From Planococcus citreus (GTDB lineage: Bacteria > Bacillota > Bacilli > Bacillales_A > Planococcaceae): DNA of 64,000 bases. Location: positions 310,001 through 374,000 of the forward strand of contig NZ_RCCP01000002.1 of assembly GCF_003664125.1 (NCBI RefSeq), given 5' to 3'. The notes below the pieces were generated by a model. That model did not search any database. It had not been told where the DNA came from and worked only from the letters and a program-made list of their open reading frames with translations. Both the position numbers and the translations under genes were made by a program. Position 1 is the first letter of the stretch; each line of letters starts with the position of its first letter. This document shows positions 16,706-25,204 of the stretch, piece by piece.

Positions 16706-18139
16706 TCATTTGTCGACTCGTTTCCCCGCTTTATCGTAAACTGGTTCATCGTCTTGCGATGGATCGTTTTCACTATTTGTCTCGTCATTTTCACCGTCTG
16801 TATTTGTGCCGCCATCTTGAGTGGAGCCGTCAGTCGCTTGTCCCGCTCCAGCATAAGCGCCTTCTTCATTTCCAACAACCGTTTCGTCTTCCGCACTTTG
16901 TTCTGCAGGGTCATGGATGCCGTTGTTGTTTGCGTCAATAAAGCCTTCATCTCCTGGCTGCGGAATCGGTTCACCGTTGGCATCGGTCGCTGGTGCTTCA
17001 GGTACGTTGAGCGGATACACTTCGACGCGGTGGACCGGCGGATAGAAATCGCTCGACACCGGTTCGACGCGCACTTCTTTATCGCCTTCCAACACACTTC
17101 TCACCACTTCGATGCGCTTGCCGTCACGGCCTTGTTCTTTCACTTTTTTGCCGCTCGAGACGAATGCGCTGTATTGCTTGATGAGACGCGGTTCTACTTC
17201 TTTATCGGCTGCGCTCGAGATGTAATAGGTGTGGACAAATGGCTGTCCGTGGATCGATGCCGTCAGTTCACCATTTTGCAGATAGACATTCAATGTGAAT
17301 GAACTGGCATTCGGATTGGAGAAGGCGAAATCGACACCCAATGACCGGTTAATCGCCGCTTCTTCCCCGGCCGGCACATTTTCCGGCACTTGTTCGCCGA
17401 TGCTGCGCTGTTCAATGAGGAAATTCGTCCGCAATATGGCTCCGTAAATGGCCGAAGCGATTTCTGTCAGTTCCGCATCGGTCGCATCGAGCAAAGCCAG
17501 TTCTTCAAGTTTTGATAGAAAGTCGAATTGCTCACCTGGAGCTATGACTGTGCCGTCGATAACCTCGATCAATTCTTCTGCACCGGCGCTGTTTATACTA
17601 TGGGAGAAACTCGATTGGGCCACTTCTTCCGGGCTCATTTCAAGAGAATCGCTGCTGATATCGACACGCGTCACCGACTGTCCGCCTTCAAGCGCCGTTT
17701 CAAGCTGCTGGTGAATATTCGCGATATCCGCTTCTGTAAACGGCACATCGGTGAACTGCTTTTTCAAGAACGAACGCGTCGTCGTTTCCGACAGATCAAA
17801 TACGAAATCATTTTGTGCGCCGCTCTGTGCTCTTTCCAAAGTTTCATCCAATGAAATTTCAACGTCTTTCAATGGGTATTTTGCAGTCGCGTCCAAATAC
17901 GTGACATGCAGTTCCGAGGATTCCCGGACCGCGGAAGCCTGGCTCAAAAACAAAGTCTTGGCATCCGCGACCGCCATATTCGATACGTCGGTCGTGCCGA
18001 TATACGTATAATCGCCGTATTCTGCCGACGGGAACACCCATTCATCGACCGCATACGCCCCCGCATTGGCTGTGCCAAATACGACAAGGGCGGCTCCGAA
18101 TACGCCGCCAAACATTTTTCCGAATTGCTTATTGTCCAT
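16706..18139 (-). CDS. VanW-domain extracytoplasmic protein of the pilus locus
   Basis: Function unknown. I start it at ATG 18139 (477 residues), preceded by AAAGGGGAATTAAG; an upstream extension would be unlike a signal sequence. The N-terminal hydrophobic stretch MFGGVFGAALVVFGTANAGA looks like a membrane anchor or signal. Middle: a peptidoglycan-binding-4-like region, then a VanW-like core (around GTVIAPGEQFDFLS and SLGVDFAFSNPN). The C-terminal 90 residues are acidic and disordered, with a calcium-loop-like DANNNGIHDPAE at about 402-413. It sits directly upstream of pilB and 1 base after the small membrane protein gene, so it is probably part of pilus function. Confidence 0.7.
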   Translation of the reverse strand: MDNKQFGKMFGGVFGAALVVFGTANAGAYAVDEWVFPSAEYGDYTYIGTTDVSNMAVADAKTLFLSQASAVRESSELHVTYLDATAKYPLKDVEISLDETLERAQSGAQNDFVFDLSETTTRSFLKKQFTDVPFTEADIANIHQQLETALEGGQSVTRVDISSDSLEMSPEEVAQSSFSHSINSAGAEELIEVIDGTVIAPGEQFDFLSKLEELALLDATDAELTEIASAIYGAILRTNFLIEQRSIGEQVPENVPAGEEAAINRSLGVDFAFSNPNASSFTLNVYLQNGELTASIHGQPFVHTYYISSAADKEVEPRLIKQYSAFVSSGKKVKEQGRDGKRIEVVRSVLEGDKEVRVEPVSSDFYPPVHRVEVYPLNVPEAPATDANGEPIPQPGDEGFIDANNNGIHDPAEQSAEDETVVGNEEGAYAGAGQATDGSTQDGGTNTDGENDETNSENDPSQDDEPVYDKAGKRVDK

Positions 18140-18140
18140 C

Positions 18141-18554
18141 TTAATTCCCCTTTCCGACCGGGCCGATGGACTCCATGCCAAATACCTTCTCGGATTTCTC
18201 TTTAACTGGTTCTGTTTCTCGTTCTGGCGCCTTTTCGGCTTCTATTGCGGGTTTCGGCGGTTCGACTGCTTGCTTCTTGCGATCTTTGCGTTCTTGTTTT
18301 AACCGCTCTTTTTCCTGCTGCTCGCGTTCTTCCATTTTCATGAAAAGAAGCGCTGTCACGAGCGACAAGCCGAGAATTGCGAGCAGGCTCATATGCCAAG
18401 CGAAATTCCCTTGCATCCAAAGCGCCACAGCTGCAGCGAAAAGGCTTCCGATTGCCACAATATACGCCTTTTTCTTATTCTCTATTTTTTTGAAAAAGAC
18501 TACTCCTGCCATGACCACAGCTGTAATCATGAGCCAAATCAATAATTTAATCAT
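18141..18554 (-). CDS. Small membrane protein with charged coiled-coil tail, pilus locus
   Basis: I do not recognise a family. 137 residues: three hydrophobic helices (about residues 2-20, 28-47 and 52-72), then a highly charged segment with EEREQQEKERLKQERKDRK (about 74-95) likely to form a cytoplasmic coiled coil, and a Pro/Glu-rich tail ending GPVGKGN. It lies between the minor pilin genes and the VanW gene, with a good ribosome binding site (GGGGAGAAACA). Co-transcription with pil genes suggests an accessory role in assembly. Confidence 0.65.
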   Translation of the reverse strand: MIKLLIWLMITAVVMAGVVFFKKIENKKKAYIVAIGSLFAAAVALWMQGNFAWHMSLLAILGLSLVTALLFMKMEEREQQEKERLKQERKDRKKQAVEPPKPAIEAEKAPERETEPVKEKSEKVFGMESIGPVGKGN

Positions 18555-18587
18555 TGTTTCTCCCCCTAGACCTTGCGCATTTCTTCA

Positions 18588-20120
18588 TTAATATTCAACT
18601 TCCAGGCCGAAACCGGATCCGATCGGTTCTGGAACCGAGACGTCGATCGGGACAATCTTGCTTTCTTTCATCGAGATGCCGCAGTTTTCCAGGAATGTCG
18701 AGTAGTCATTGACTCCGGTTACATATATGCTGGTCATTGTTTGCTCATCACCATTAACGGTAACCATACGAGGTTGATTTTGCGTATCCAATAGTTCGAA
18801 CTTCTTCGTTGAACTTGCAGTGTAGTAAATTAAATGTCCACTGTCAGAAAAGGTCACTTCCTGCCCAAGCCTTTTTAAATCATCTTCATTAATCCGATCG
18901 ATATCTAAACAGAAATTGGAATGATTCGATATTTCAATATGGTTTTTCCATTCAAGTCGTCCAAGAGGTTCGGCATTTTTATATCCAAGCACCAAAAAGT
19001 TAGTGTTATACATATTTTTCAGGTTGACATCGACATCAAGTTCTTTGACGACAATTGTCTGTTTCTCGCCATTCTTGCCAAGATTGATTATGTTGTTTCC
19101 AACTGACAGTTTCCCATTGATGAATAAATTTGCGTTAACTAAATTATTCATATTGTTCGTAGCCCCGACATCAGTCTCGTTCACAACGATGTTAATGCCT
19201 TGAAAATCTGTATTATTGCAATTAGTGCTGCAAACAAAACCTAAATAATTATCCGTGTAAACACGAAAATCTTTTGGGTCCATATCCTCATCCAATGATG
19301 CCAAAAATCCTTCTAATGTTTCGGTTCCACTAGCTTTGCATTCATATGGGGCGTTGGCTTTATTTTCTCGAACAGCTGTTAAAAGGTCAGCGCATGAAAT
19401 AGCTGGAGGAGTTGATGAGAAGACTTTATCATAAGTTAAATCTTCGTCTTCAGTTATAACGATGGTGTTGATTTTGCGGGTTTCCGTCGAATTGAGAAAG
19501 CTATCCGGAATCTCTACTTGAAAAATTGCGGTTAGTTCTTTTTGATTGTCGATTGCCCGTCCTTCAACGTTCAATTCGATTTTCACCCATTTCACATCTT
19601 TATCAATGATATGCAGATCATCGACATTGTTTTGTGCCATATTTAATTTCACTGCAGTCGCCGATTGTACATGGTATTGTAATTGCTCTCCCGCAAACGG
19701 CGTTTCTTCTCCAGCCAGTTTCAAATCATCCAGTTCAGTACTTTTTTCAAGTATTTTCTCGACGTAGAGTTCTTTCATTTCTCTATCGATTTCCTCTTCC
19801 CACGCTGTTCTTTCCATTTCAGTATCACATAAAGCACCGAGCGGCTCTTCTACACAAGAAATGAGGACATTTAGTCGCAACTGCGTTTCCTGTTGCATTT
19901 CTTCTTTCAATAGTTTCAATTCGCGTTCAAAGTCCGAACTATAATAGATAGTGCCCATTTCAGCGGCTGCGACCGCTTGGTTTCCCGTATCCACAACTTT
20001 TTCCTGTTTCGCATGATTCAATGAGCCCGCCATGAACGTGGCCGCTAACCCCATAAACAGCACGATGATGAGCAGGACGATGACAAGCGCATAGCCTTTT
20101 TCATTTTTTACCTTTTCCAT
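18588..20120 (-). CDS. Large minor pilin, PilX/GspK-like
   Basis: Probable minor pilin or tip subunit. 510 residues: a leader ending in KG, cleavage before YALVIVLLIIVLF, and a hydrophobic helix; the mature position 5 is Ile, not Glu, as in GspK-type tip pseudopilins. A coiled segment (about 55-125, rich in E and K) and a large C-terminal domain with several cysteines and beta-rich Asn/Asp repeats follow. The gene is more AT-rich than the pil motor genes. The start has GGAGG 7 bases upstream. Confidence 0.7.
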   Translation of the reverse strand: MEKVKNEKGYALVIVLLIIVLFMGLAATFMAGSLNHAKQEKVVDTGNQAVAAAEMGTIYYSSDFERELKLLKEEMQQETQLRLNVLISCVEEPLGALCDTEMERTAWEEEIDREMKELYVEKILEKSTELDDLKLAGEETPFAGEQLQYHVQSATAVKLNMAQNNVDDLHIIDKDVKWVKIELNVEGRAIDNQKELTAIFQVEIPDSFLNSTETRKINTIVITEDEDLTYDKVFSSTPPAISCADLLTAVRENKANAPYECKASGTETLEGFLASLDEDMDPKDFRVYTDNYLGFVCSTNCNNTDFQGINIVVNETDVGATNNMNNLVNANLFINGKLSVGNNIINLGKNGEKQTIVVKELDVDVNLKNMYNTNFLVLGYKNAEPLGRLEWKNHIEISNHSNFCLDIDRINEDDLKRLGQEVTFSDSGHLIYYTASSTKKFELLDTQNQPRMVTVNGDEQTMTSIYVTGVNDYSTFLENCGISMKESKIVPIDVSVPEPIGSGFGLEVEY

Positions 20121-20130
20121 ATAGCGCCTC

Positions 20131-20589
20131 CTATGGCCGGTCAGTGCGGATGCGTGTCAACGTCGTCTGGATGCTCAAGTTTCGGCCGTTTTTCGTTAAA
20201 TTTAAATGGATATTGGCGTGTTCTTTTTTCGGTTCGATCAATGTTTCAACAGTCAGGTCTGGATTGCCGGCTATTACAGTGCCGGTGTAGTCATATTCCT
20301 TATCGAGCACTCGTTCAAAAACTCCCACTCCTGTTGCATCTTCAGTTTTCATCATTAATTGGCCGCCTTCAAATTTGAGTGAATACGTCTCATTCTGGCG
20401 ATGAGCGGCCGATAACTTCGTAATAATGATATTGGCATCTTGCTGGATTTCTGTTTTGCTCGTTTCTGCAGTGGTGTGTTTCATTCCGATGGATAATGCC
20501 GTCCAAGCCGCAGTTGCAATGATGGATACAAGGAGAAGCGCTGCCAGTACTTCGACAAGGCTTACCCCTTTCTCATTTAGCCTCTCCAT
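20131..20589 (-). CDS. Minor type IV pilin
   Basis: Prepilin-like protein of 152 residues. Short leader ending NEKG, cleavage before VSLVEVLAALLLV with Glu at mature position 5, then a hydrophobic helix and a small C-terminal domain. I use the ATG at 20589, which overlaps the preceding stop (TGATG) and has GAGGAAC upstream. It is part of a three-gene minor-pilin block at the start of the locus. Confidence 0.8.
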   Translation of the reverse strand: MERLNEKGVSLVEVLAALLLVSIIATAAWTALSIGMKHTTAETSKTEIQQDANIIITKLSAAHRQNETYSLKFEGGQLMMKTEDATGVGVFERVLDKEYDYTGTVIAGNPDLTVETLIEPKKEHANIHLNLTKNGRNLSIQTTLTRIRTDRP

Positions 20590-21107
20590 CAATTTTGTTC
20601 CTCTACACGGTATTGAAGATAGCCATATGTTTCACTATTCACTTGGCCGTCTTGATAAATCTTTAAATGCATTTTGTGCAGTTGGGCGAGAGTAGGATCA
20701 TCGCATTTTAAAAGGCTCGTCTCGCTCTCAGTCAAAAAAGGCGTACAGGCGAGTGCAAGTTCTACTTCGTATGTGTAGCCATCCTGCTTTTCGAACCGGG
20801 CATAACCGTTTTGCTCAGAGACTTTTGTATAACTCAAACTGTTCATCGTCACTTCGTATTTATCAATGAATTTTTCATAGATGACTGGATCCGCTTCGTC
20901 GCGGTCGCCCAGCCAGTCAGCATTGGTGATATTCGCCATCTCCTGCCTGGCCAAGTTCATCGTGTCGAGCTTCGCTTCGGTCTTGTTGTTGAACAAGGTC
21001 ATTTGGGGAAATACGGTCATGATGCCGACGAAGACGATGCCGAGGATGACGAGCGCCGCCAACACTTCGACGAGCGTTAAGCCTTGTTGCGATTTCAGCT
21101 TGTTCAT
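20589..21107 (-). CDS. Minor type IV pilin (PilV-like)
   Basis: Prepilin of 172 residues. Leader KLKSQQG, cleavage before LTLVEVLAALVILG, and Glu at mature position 5. The C-terminal domain has two cysteines. The second ATG (21107) is chosen because AGGGGG lies 10 bases upstream of it but is too close to the first ATG (21116). First gene of the pilus operon; the 170 bases upstream are AT-rich and contain its promoter, but no convincing pair of boxes. Confidence 0.8.
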   Translation of the reverse strand: MNKLKSQQGLTLVEVLAALVILGIVFVGIMTVFPQMTLFNNKTEAKLDTMNLARQEMANITNADWLGDRDEADPVIYEKFIDKYEVTMNSLSYTKVSEQNGYARFEKQDGYTYEVELALACTPFLTESETSLLKCDDPTLAQLHKMHLKIYQDGQVNSETYGYLQYRVEEQN

Positions 21108-21289
21108 TTCCTGCATTCCCCCTAAAATTGCATCGTTTATTGTATTTAATTTCCTTATTGTGAAGTCTTTCTATCTAAATCCTGCTACGCCTATATTATT
21201 GCATGTTTACTTGGTTTTGACACGGTATTTTTACAGGATAATCTATACTTTTTAATAAAACTTTAGCTTTTATTCCCATCTTTCCTGAG

Positions 21290-21327
21290 AGAAAAAGACT
21301 ACAGAATCGGCAAAAGCCGTTCTGTAG
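21290..21327 (-). terminator. Terminator of the diguanylate cyclase gene
   Basis: Stem ctacagaacggc with its complement ccgattctgtag (one mismatch), followed on the minus strand by tctttttctc. It separates the diguanylate cyclase from the downstream pilus operon, so the two are adjacent but probably separate transcripts. Confidence 0.8.
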
Positions 21328-21329
21328 CC

Positions 21330-23033
21330 TTATTTTGTATAGGCAGCAACCTTATTGCGCCCTGCTTGCTTCGCTCCGATATATAATGCCCGGTCGGCAT
21401 TGCGGATCATTGCCATGGCATCGTCACTGTCATCCGGCGCTGAAGAGACGCCGATGCTCATGGTGATTTGGATGCCGACAGTGCCTCTGTTGTCATCCAA
21501 ATCGCTGTGGATGGTGAATTGGTGCTTCTCAATTTCTTTGCGGATGTTCTCCGCGAACAGCATCGAAACTTCCTTGCTATAGCCGGGAAGCAAAACGACA
21601 AACTCTTCGCCGCCGTAACGGGCTACCGTCCCTTCGCTGCCGACCATGTCCGTCAGTAAATTGGCAAGCTCAACTAAAATTTCATTGCCGCTTTGGTGGC
21701 CGTATTTATCATTGATCGCTTTAAAGTAATCGATGTCCATCATGATGACGGACAAATTATCGAGTTCGCCGTTATTCACTTGATCCATGCATTTGCCGAT
21801 CGCTTCATCAAGATAGCGGTAATTATATAGTTTGGTCAGTCCGCAGCGTTCGCTCTTGGCGATCGCTTTTTGGACGAGCACTGCTTTTTCCAAGGATACG
21901 GCAAAATAAGTGCTTAGGATGTCCAGAATTTGAAGTTGATGGTTGTGGAAAGCATGTTTTCTGCGGGCGGCGAGAACCAAAACGCCTTCGATTTTATTGT
22001 TTCGCGAAATGGGCATCGCCATGAGGCTCTCCGAATCGGGATGGATGTATTCCGTCGGTATGCTTTTCCATTGGGATTTGCTGCTAAACATATACGAATC
22101 GTTTTCAATAATTGCCTTGCCTCCGATTCCTTGGTCGTAATTGATCGGTTGTGTGTCGAGCGGCTGGAATTGATTTTCCTCGAACTTCCTTAACATCAGC
22201 AATTGCCCATCGCGGAAATCAATGACATAAGCAAAATCCACTTTGAAAAGTTTGGCAACTTGAATGACAAATTGGTCAAATACTTCATCTGACGACAAAC
22301 GAGCAGCCAATTGGTGTCCGATCACGCCCGCTTTTTTCAAATCGTTGTTCACTTTTTCCGAATTGGTGTACATATGGATAATGGCAGTCATCGTAAAAAA
22401 TGGGATGCCCAGCAACAATAAAGCTGTCAATCCAAAATAGGCTTCTGACATGTACAGGGCGATCGAGAACGGAAACACCAAGAAAGTGATGGCAAAATCC
22501 CAGATCGTATCAAGTGAGAAAAAGTCTTTATGCTCGCGAAGGATCCGCGCATAGCCATAGAGGATGAATTGATTGGCAATAAAAGAGACGGTTTGGAACA
22601 ACAAGCCGAATACAATGACATCCGCCAGATTCAAAGAAGCGATCTCCCCTCCCGCAAAGAGGAACGTCAAGCCGGCAATCGCTGAAATCGCGAAGAACAT
22701 CATCGAATTGAACGGGATCCGTACCGACAGGCTTTCAGAAGTCCGCAGCCTTAAAATGACGATGATCATCGTTAATTGGGACAGGATAACTTCGACAAAC
22801 AATCCATATTTCAAAAAGACGGCCACTGTGAGCCATTGGACGAGGTAAGTTGGCACGCCGCTGATGTTCATCGGGAACAAGCATGCCAGCACGAAAAAGG
22901 CCAAATATGCTAAAACATCGGCCAATTCCAAGGAAGGTGGTGGGTAGTATTGATAAATGAGAAACAGTCCTGGCGGAACAATAAACAGCCATGCCGCCCA
23001 AAGGATGTTCCTTCTTTTTGATAATGGGTCCAT
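21330..23033 (-). CDS. Membrane GAF-GGDEF diguanylate cyclase
   Basis: Predicted to make c-di-GMP from two GTP. 567 residues: six to eight N-terminal membrane helices (residues 1-220), a GAF sensor domain (about 245-390, VFDQFVIQVAKLFKVDFAYV onward) and a C-terminal GGDEF domain with an intact active site RYGGEEF (GGEEF at 474-478) and a DIDYFKAINDKYGH metal-binding loop. No RxxD inhibitory site is present in front of GGEEF. It lies between folC and the minor pilins, next to a PilB with MshEN-like motifs, which suggests pilus control. Confidence 0.9.
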   Translation of the reverse strand: MDPLSKRRNILWAAWLFIVPPGLFLIYQYYPPPSLELADVLAYLAFFVLACLFPMNISGVPTYLVQWLTVAVFLKYGLFVEVILSQLTMIIVILRLRTSESLSVRIPFNSMMFFAISAIAGLTFLFAGGEIASLNLADVIVFGLLFQTVSFIANQFILYGYARILREHKDFFSLDTIWDFAITFLVFPFSIALYMSEAYFGLTALLLLGIPFFTMTAIIHMYTNSEKVNNDLKKAGVIGHQLAARLSSDEVFDQFVIQVAKLFKVDFAYVIDFRDGQLLMLRKFEENQFQPLDTQPINYDQGIGGKAIIENDSYMFSSKSQWKSIPTEYIHPDSESLMAMPISRNNKIEGVLVLAARRKHAFHNHQLQILDILSTYFAVSLEKAVLVQKAIAKSERCGLTKLYNYRYLDEAIGKCMDQVNNGELDNLSVIMMDIDYFKAINDKYGHQSGNEILVELANLLTDMVGSEGTVARYGGEEFVVLLPGYSKEVSMLFAENIRKEIEKHQFTIHSDLDDNRGTVGIQITMSIGVSSAPDDSDDAMAMIRNADRALYIGAKQAGRNKVAAYTK

Positions 23034-23079
23034 CGCTCGTCTCCCTTGCTATGTTCTCGCATTGTCCCTGTCTTGCTGG

Positions 23080-24267
23080 TCACGGGCTATTATAATGCCG
23101 GAACATCTGATAATTTCGTTGTTTTAGCAGACTCAATAGGTAAAGAGAACCCGTGACTATTGTCACTTCTGAATCATTCTGTACAGGTAATATATCATAA
23201 TCATTTTGAATTGTCTTTATTTTACTTATATTTTCTGAAAATAAAATATGGGCTGGCATGGCGCGCTCATCAGAGAAATCAATAAAAGTAAAGTGACTGC
23301 TTATTTTTTCCAACAGCCTTAAAATGGATAAATAGTCCTTCCCTTGAATCAAGCCCATAACAATATGAATTTTTTTATCTGGATAATTTTCCTGTATCGT
23401 TTCAACTAAGGCTTTGATGCTCGCTTCATTGTGCGCCCCGTCAAAGATGACATGCTGAAAAATTTCCTCAAAACGGAACGCGATTGTGGCTTGTGCAAGT
23501 CCTGCGGCTGTTTTTTCTGCATCGAACAATTGCCCCAGCACTTGTTGTGCAGCTGTCCATGCCAAAGAAGCATTGATTCGCTGATGCTGGCCTTTCAGCT
23601 TCAGGGGGCCGTCGTATTCTTGCACTGTTATGATGGGCGCATGGTGTTCTTGCGCTATTCCCTCAATTACTTTGCGGGCTTCTTCCGGTAATGGCCCGAT
23701 GACAACAGGCTTTTCATTCTTGATGATCCCCGCTTTATGCCAGGCGATTTCTTCGATGCTGTCTCCAAGAAACATAGTATGTTCCTTGGAAATGCTTGTA
23801 ATGATGGACACAAGTGGATCGATGACATTGGTGCTATCGAACCTGCCCCCCATTCCCGCTTCGATGATAATATAATCCGGTGCTGCCTCCTCGAAAATGA
23901 GCAAGGCACAAACCGTCAGCAATTCAAAATCCGTAAGCGCCGTTTCCACTTTCGAAAGCCTTTCCATCGCTTTATCGAATTCCGCCGTTCCGATCGGCAT
24001 GCGGTCGAGTTGGATTTGGTCATGGACATCCTCAATCGCCGGCGAGAAGAAATTGCCGACGCGTTTTCCGTGTGCCATAAGGATGGACGATACGAAAGCG
24101 GCAGTGGAACCTTTGCCATTCGTGCCGGCAATATGGATAAACGGCAGTCCTTTATGCGGGTTGCCCAATTCGAAAAGCGCTGCTTCCATCGCTTCTAGGC
24201 CAGGCTTGATCGATGCGTCCGACCGGATGCCCCATTTTTCCTTATAAGGATCGAGTCCTGTAATCAT
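23080..24267 (-). CDS. folC: Folylpolyglutamate synthase / dihydrofolate synthase
   Basis: ATP-dependent Mur-ligase-like enzyme that adds L-glutamate to dihydropteroate and extends the gamma-glutamyl chain of folates. 395 residues. The P-loop GTNGKGST is at 48-55, the folate-loop FFSPAIEDVHDQIQLD follows, and IIEAGMGGRFDSTN is the central ligase motif. A little shorter than the 430 residues of B. subtilis FolC. RBS AAAGAGG. Divergent from the ATP-grasp gene pair, 73 bases apart; the downstream neighbour is the diguanylate cyclase. Confidence 0.95.
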   Translation of the reverse strand: MITGLDPYKEKWGIRSDASIKPGLEAMEAALFELGNPHKGLPFIHIAGTNGKGSTAAFVSSILMAHGKRVGNFFSPAIEDVHDQIQLDRMPIGTAEFDKAMERLSKVETALTDFELLTVCALLIFEEAAPDYIIIEAGMGGRFDSTNVIDPLVSIITSISKEHTMFLGDSIEEIAWHKAGIIKNEKPVVIGPLPEEARKVIEGIAQEHHAPIITVQEYDGPLKLKGQHQRINASLAWTAAQQVLGQLFDAEKTAAGLAQATIAFRFEEIFQHVIFDGAHNEASIKALVETIQENYPDKKIHIVMGLIQGKDYLSILRLLEKISSHFTFIDFSDERAMPAHILFSENISKIKTIQNDYDILPVQNDSEVTIVTGSLYLLSLLKQRNYQMFRHYNSP

Positions 24268-24340
24268 TTAAAAAACCTCTTTCTATTAGTAAACATGATA
24301 CACTTTTTACGTATGAGTATATCATGAAGGTGGAATGGAA

Positions 24341-25204
24341 ATGCTGAGTTGTTGGGTTATCTATAACGGAAGCCTCGTTTCCGATAAATTTCAAGACCAG
24401 GCGCAATTGATGGCTGAAGCCGCTGAGCGCCAGGGCATCCAAGTATCAATCAAGAAAAATTACGAAATCCAAATGTCGCTCTCCGAGCAGCAAGAGTTTC
24501 CCGATTTTGCGGTGCTGCTCGACAAAGACATTTTGCTCGGGTATTTCCTGAAAAGCCGGGGCGTTCCCGTTTACAATGATCCGGCGATCATCGATTTATG
24601 TGATAATAAAGCCACGCAATACATCCGTCTGGCAGAACGAAAGATTCCGATGCCGAAGACGATCGTCGCACCGAAAGTGTATCCAAACTTCACAATCCAA
24701 GGTTCCGGTTATTACGAAGGCGTCTTGGATCAACTCGGCTTGCCGATGATCATCAAGGAAGGACACGGATCGTTCGGCATGAAAGTGTATTTGATCGAAA
24801 CCGAAGAGCAGTTTTATGAGAAAGTAGAAAGCCTGTCCGGCATCGATTACGTATTCCAGGAATTCATCGAAGAAAGCCGCGGGCGCGACATCCGCGTCAA
24901 TATCGTCGGAGGAAAGATCGTTGCCGCGATGAAACGCCAGTCCGATACTGATTTCCGTGCGAATATCACAAACGGCGGGCGTGCCTTCCCAGTTGAACTG
25001 AGCGAACAGCAACAACTACTCGCACTAAATGCGGCTCAAGCAGTCGGTGCCGTATTTGCCGGCGTCGACCTGTTATATGGACCCAATGGCCAAACGCTCG
25101 TCTGTGAAGTCAACGCCGCTGCACACATCCGCAATATCCTCAATGTCACAGGCGTCAACGTCGCAGATGCGATGATCCGCTATATCCAGGAGGATTTGGC
25201 ATGA
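24341..25204 (+). CDS. RimK-like ATP-grasp ligase
   Basis: Predicted carboxylate-amine ligase of the ATP-grasp fold (RimK/LysX/MptN group, many of which attach glutamate). 287 residues from the ATG at 24341; GAAGGTGG 7 bases upstream fits this ATG better than the one at 24335. ATP-grasp landmarks: the DLCDNKATQYIRLAERKIPMP entry, the glycine loop KEGHGSFGMKV, QEFIEESRGRDIRVNIVGG, and the metal-binding FAGVDLLYG...CEVNAAAH. Overlaps its downstream partner by 4 bases. Substrate unknown. Confidence 0.8.
   Translation: MLSCWVIYNGSLVSDKFQDQAQLMAEAAERQGIQVSIKKNYEIQMSLSEQQEFPDFAVLLDKDILLGYFLKSRGVPVYNDPAIIDLCDNKATQYIRLAERKIPMPKTIVAPKVYPNFTIQGSGYYEGVLDQLGLPMIIKEGHGSFGMKVYLIETEEQFYEKVESLSGIDYVFQEFIEESRGRDIRVNIVGGKIVAAMKRQSDTDFRANITNGGRAFPVELSEQQQLLALNAAQAVGAVFAGVDLLYGPNGQTLVCEVNAAAHIRNILNVTGVNVADAMIRYIQEDLA

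Noticed and set aside
8867-21107. Pilus locus as a competence pseudopilus (com) operon or type II secretion system
   Set aside because: A retraction ATPase PilT, PilM/N/O and a PilB with zinc motif are present, and there is no secretin or comG-type gene order.
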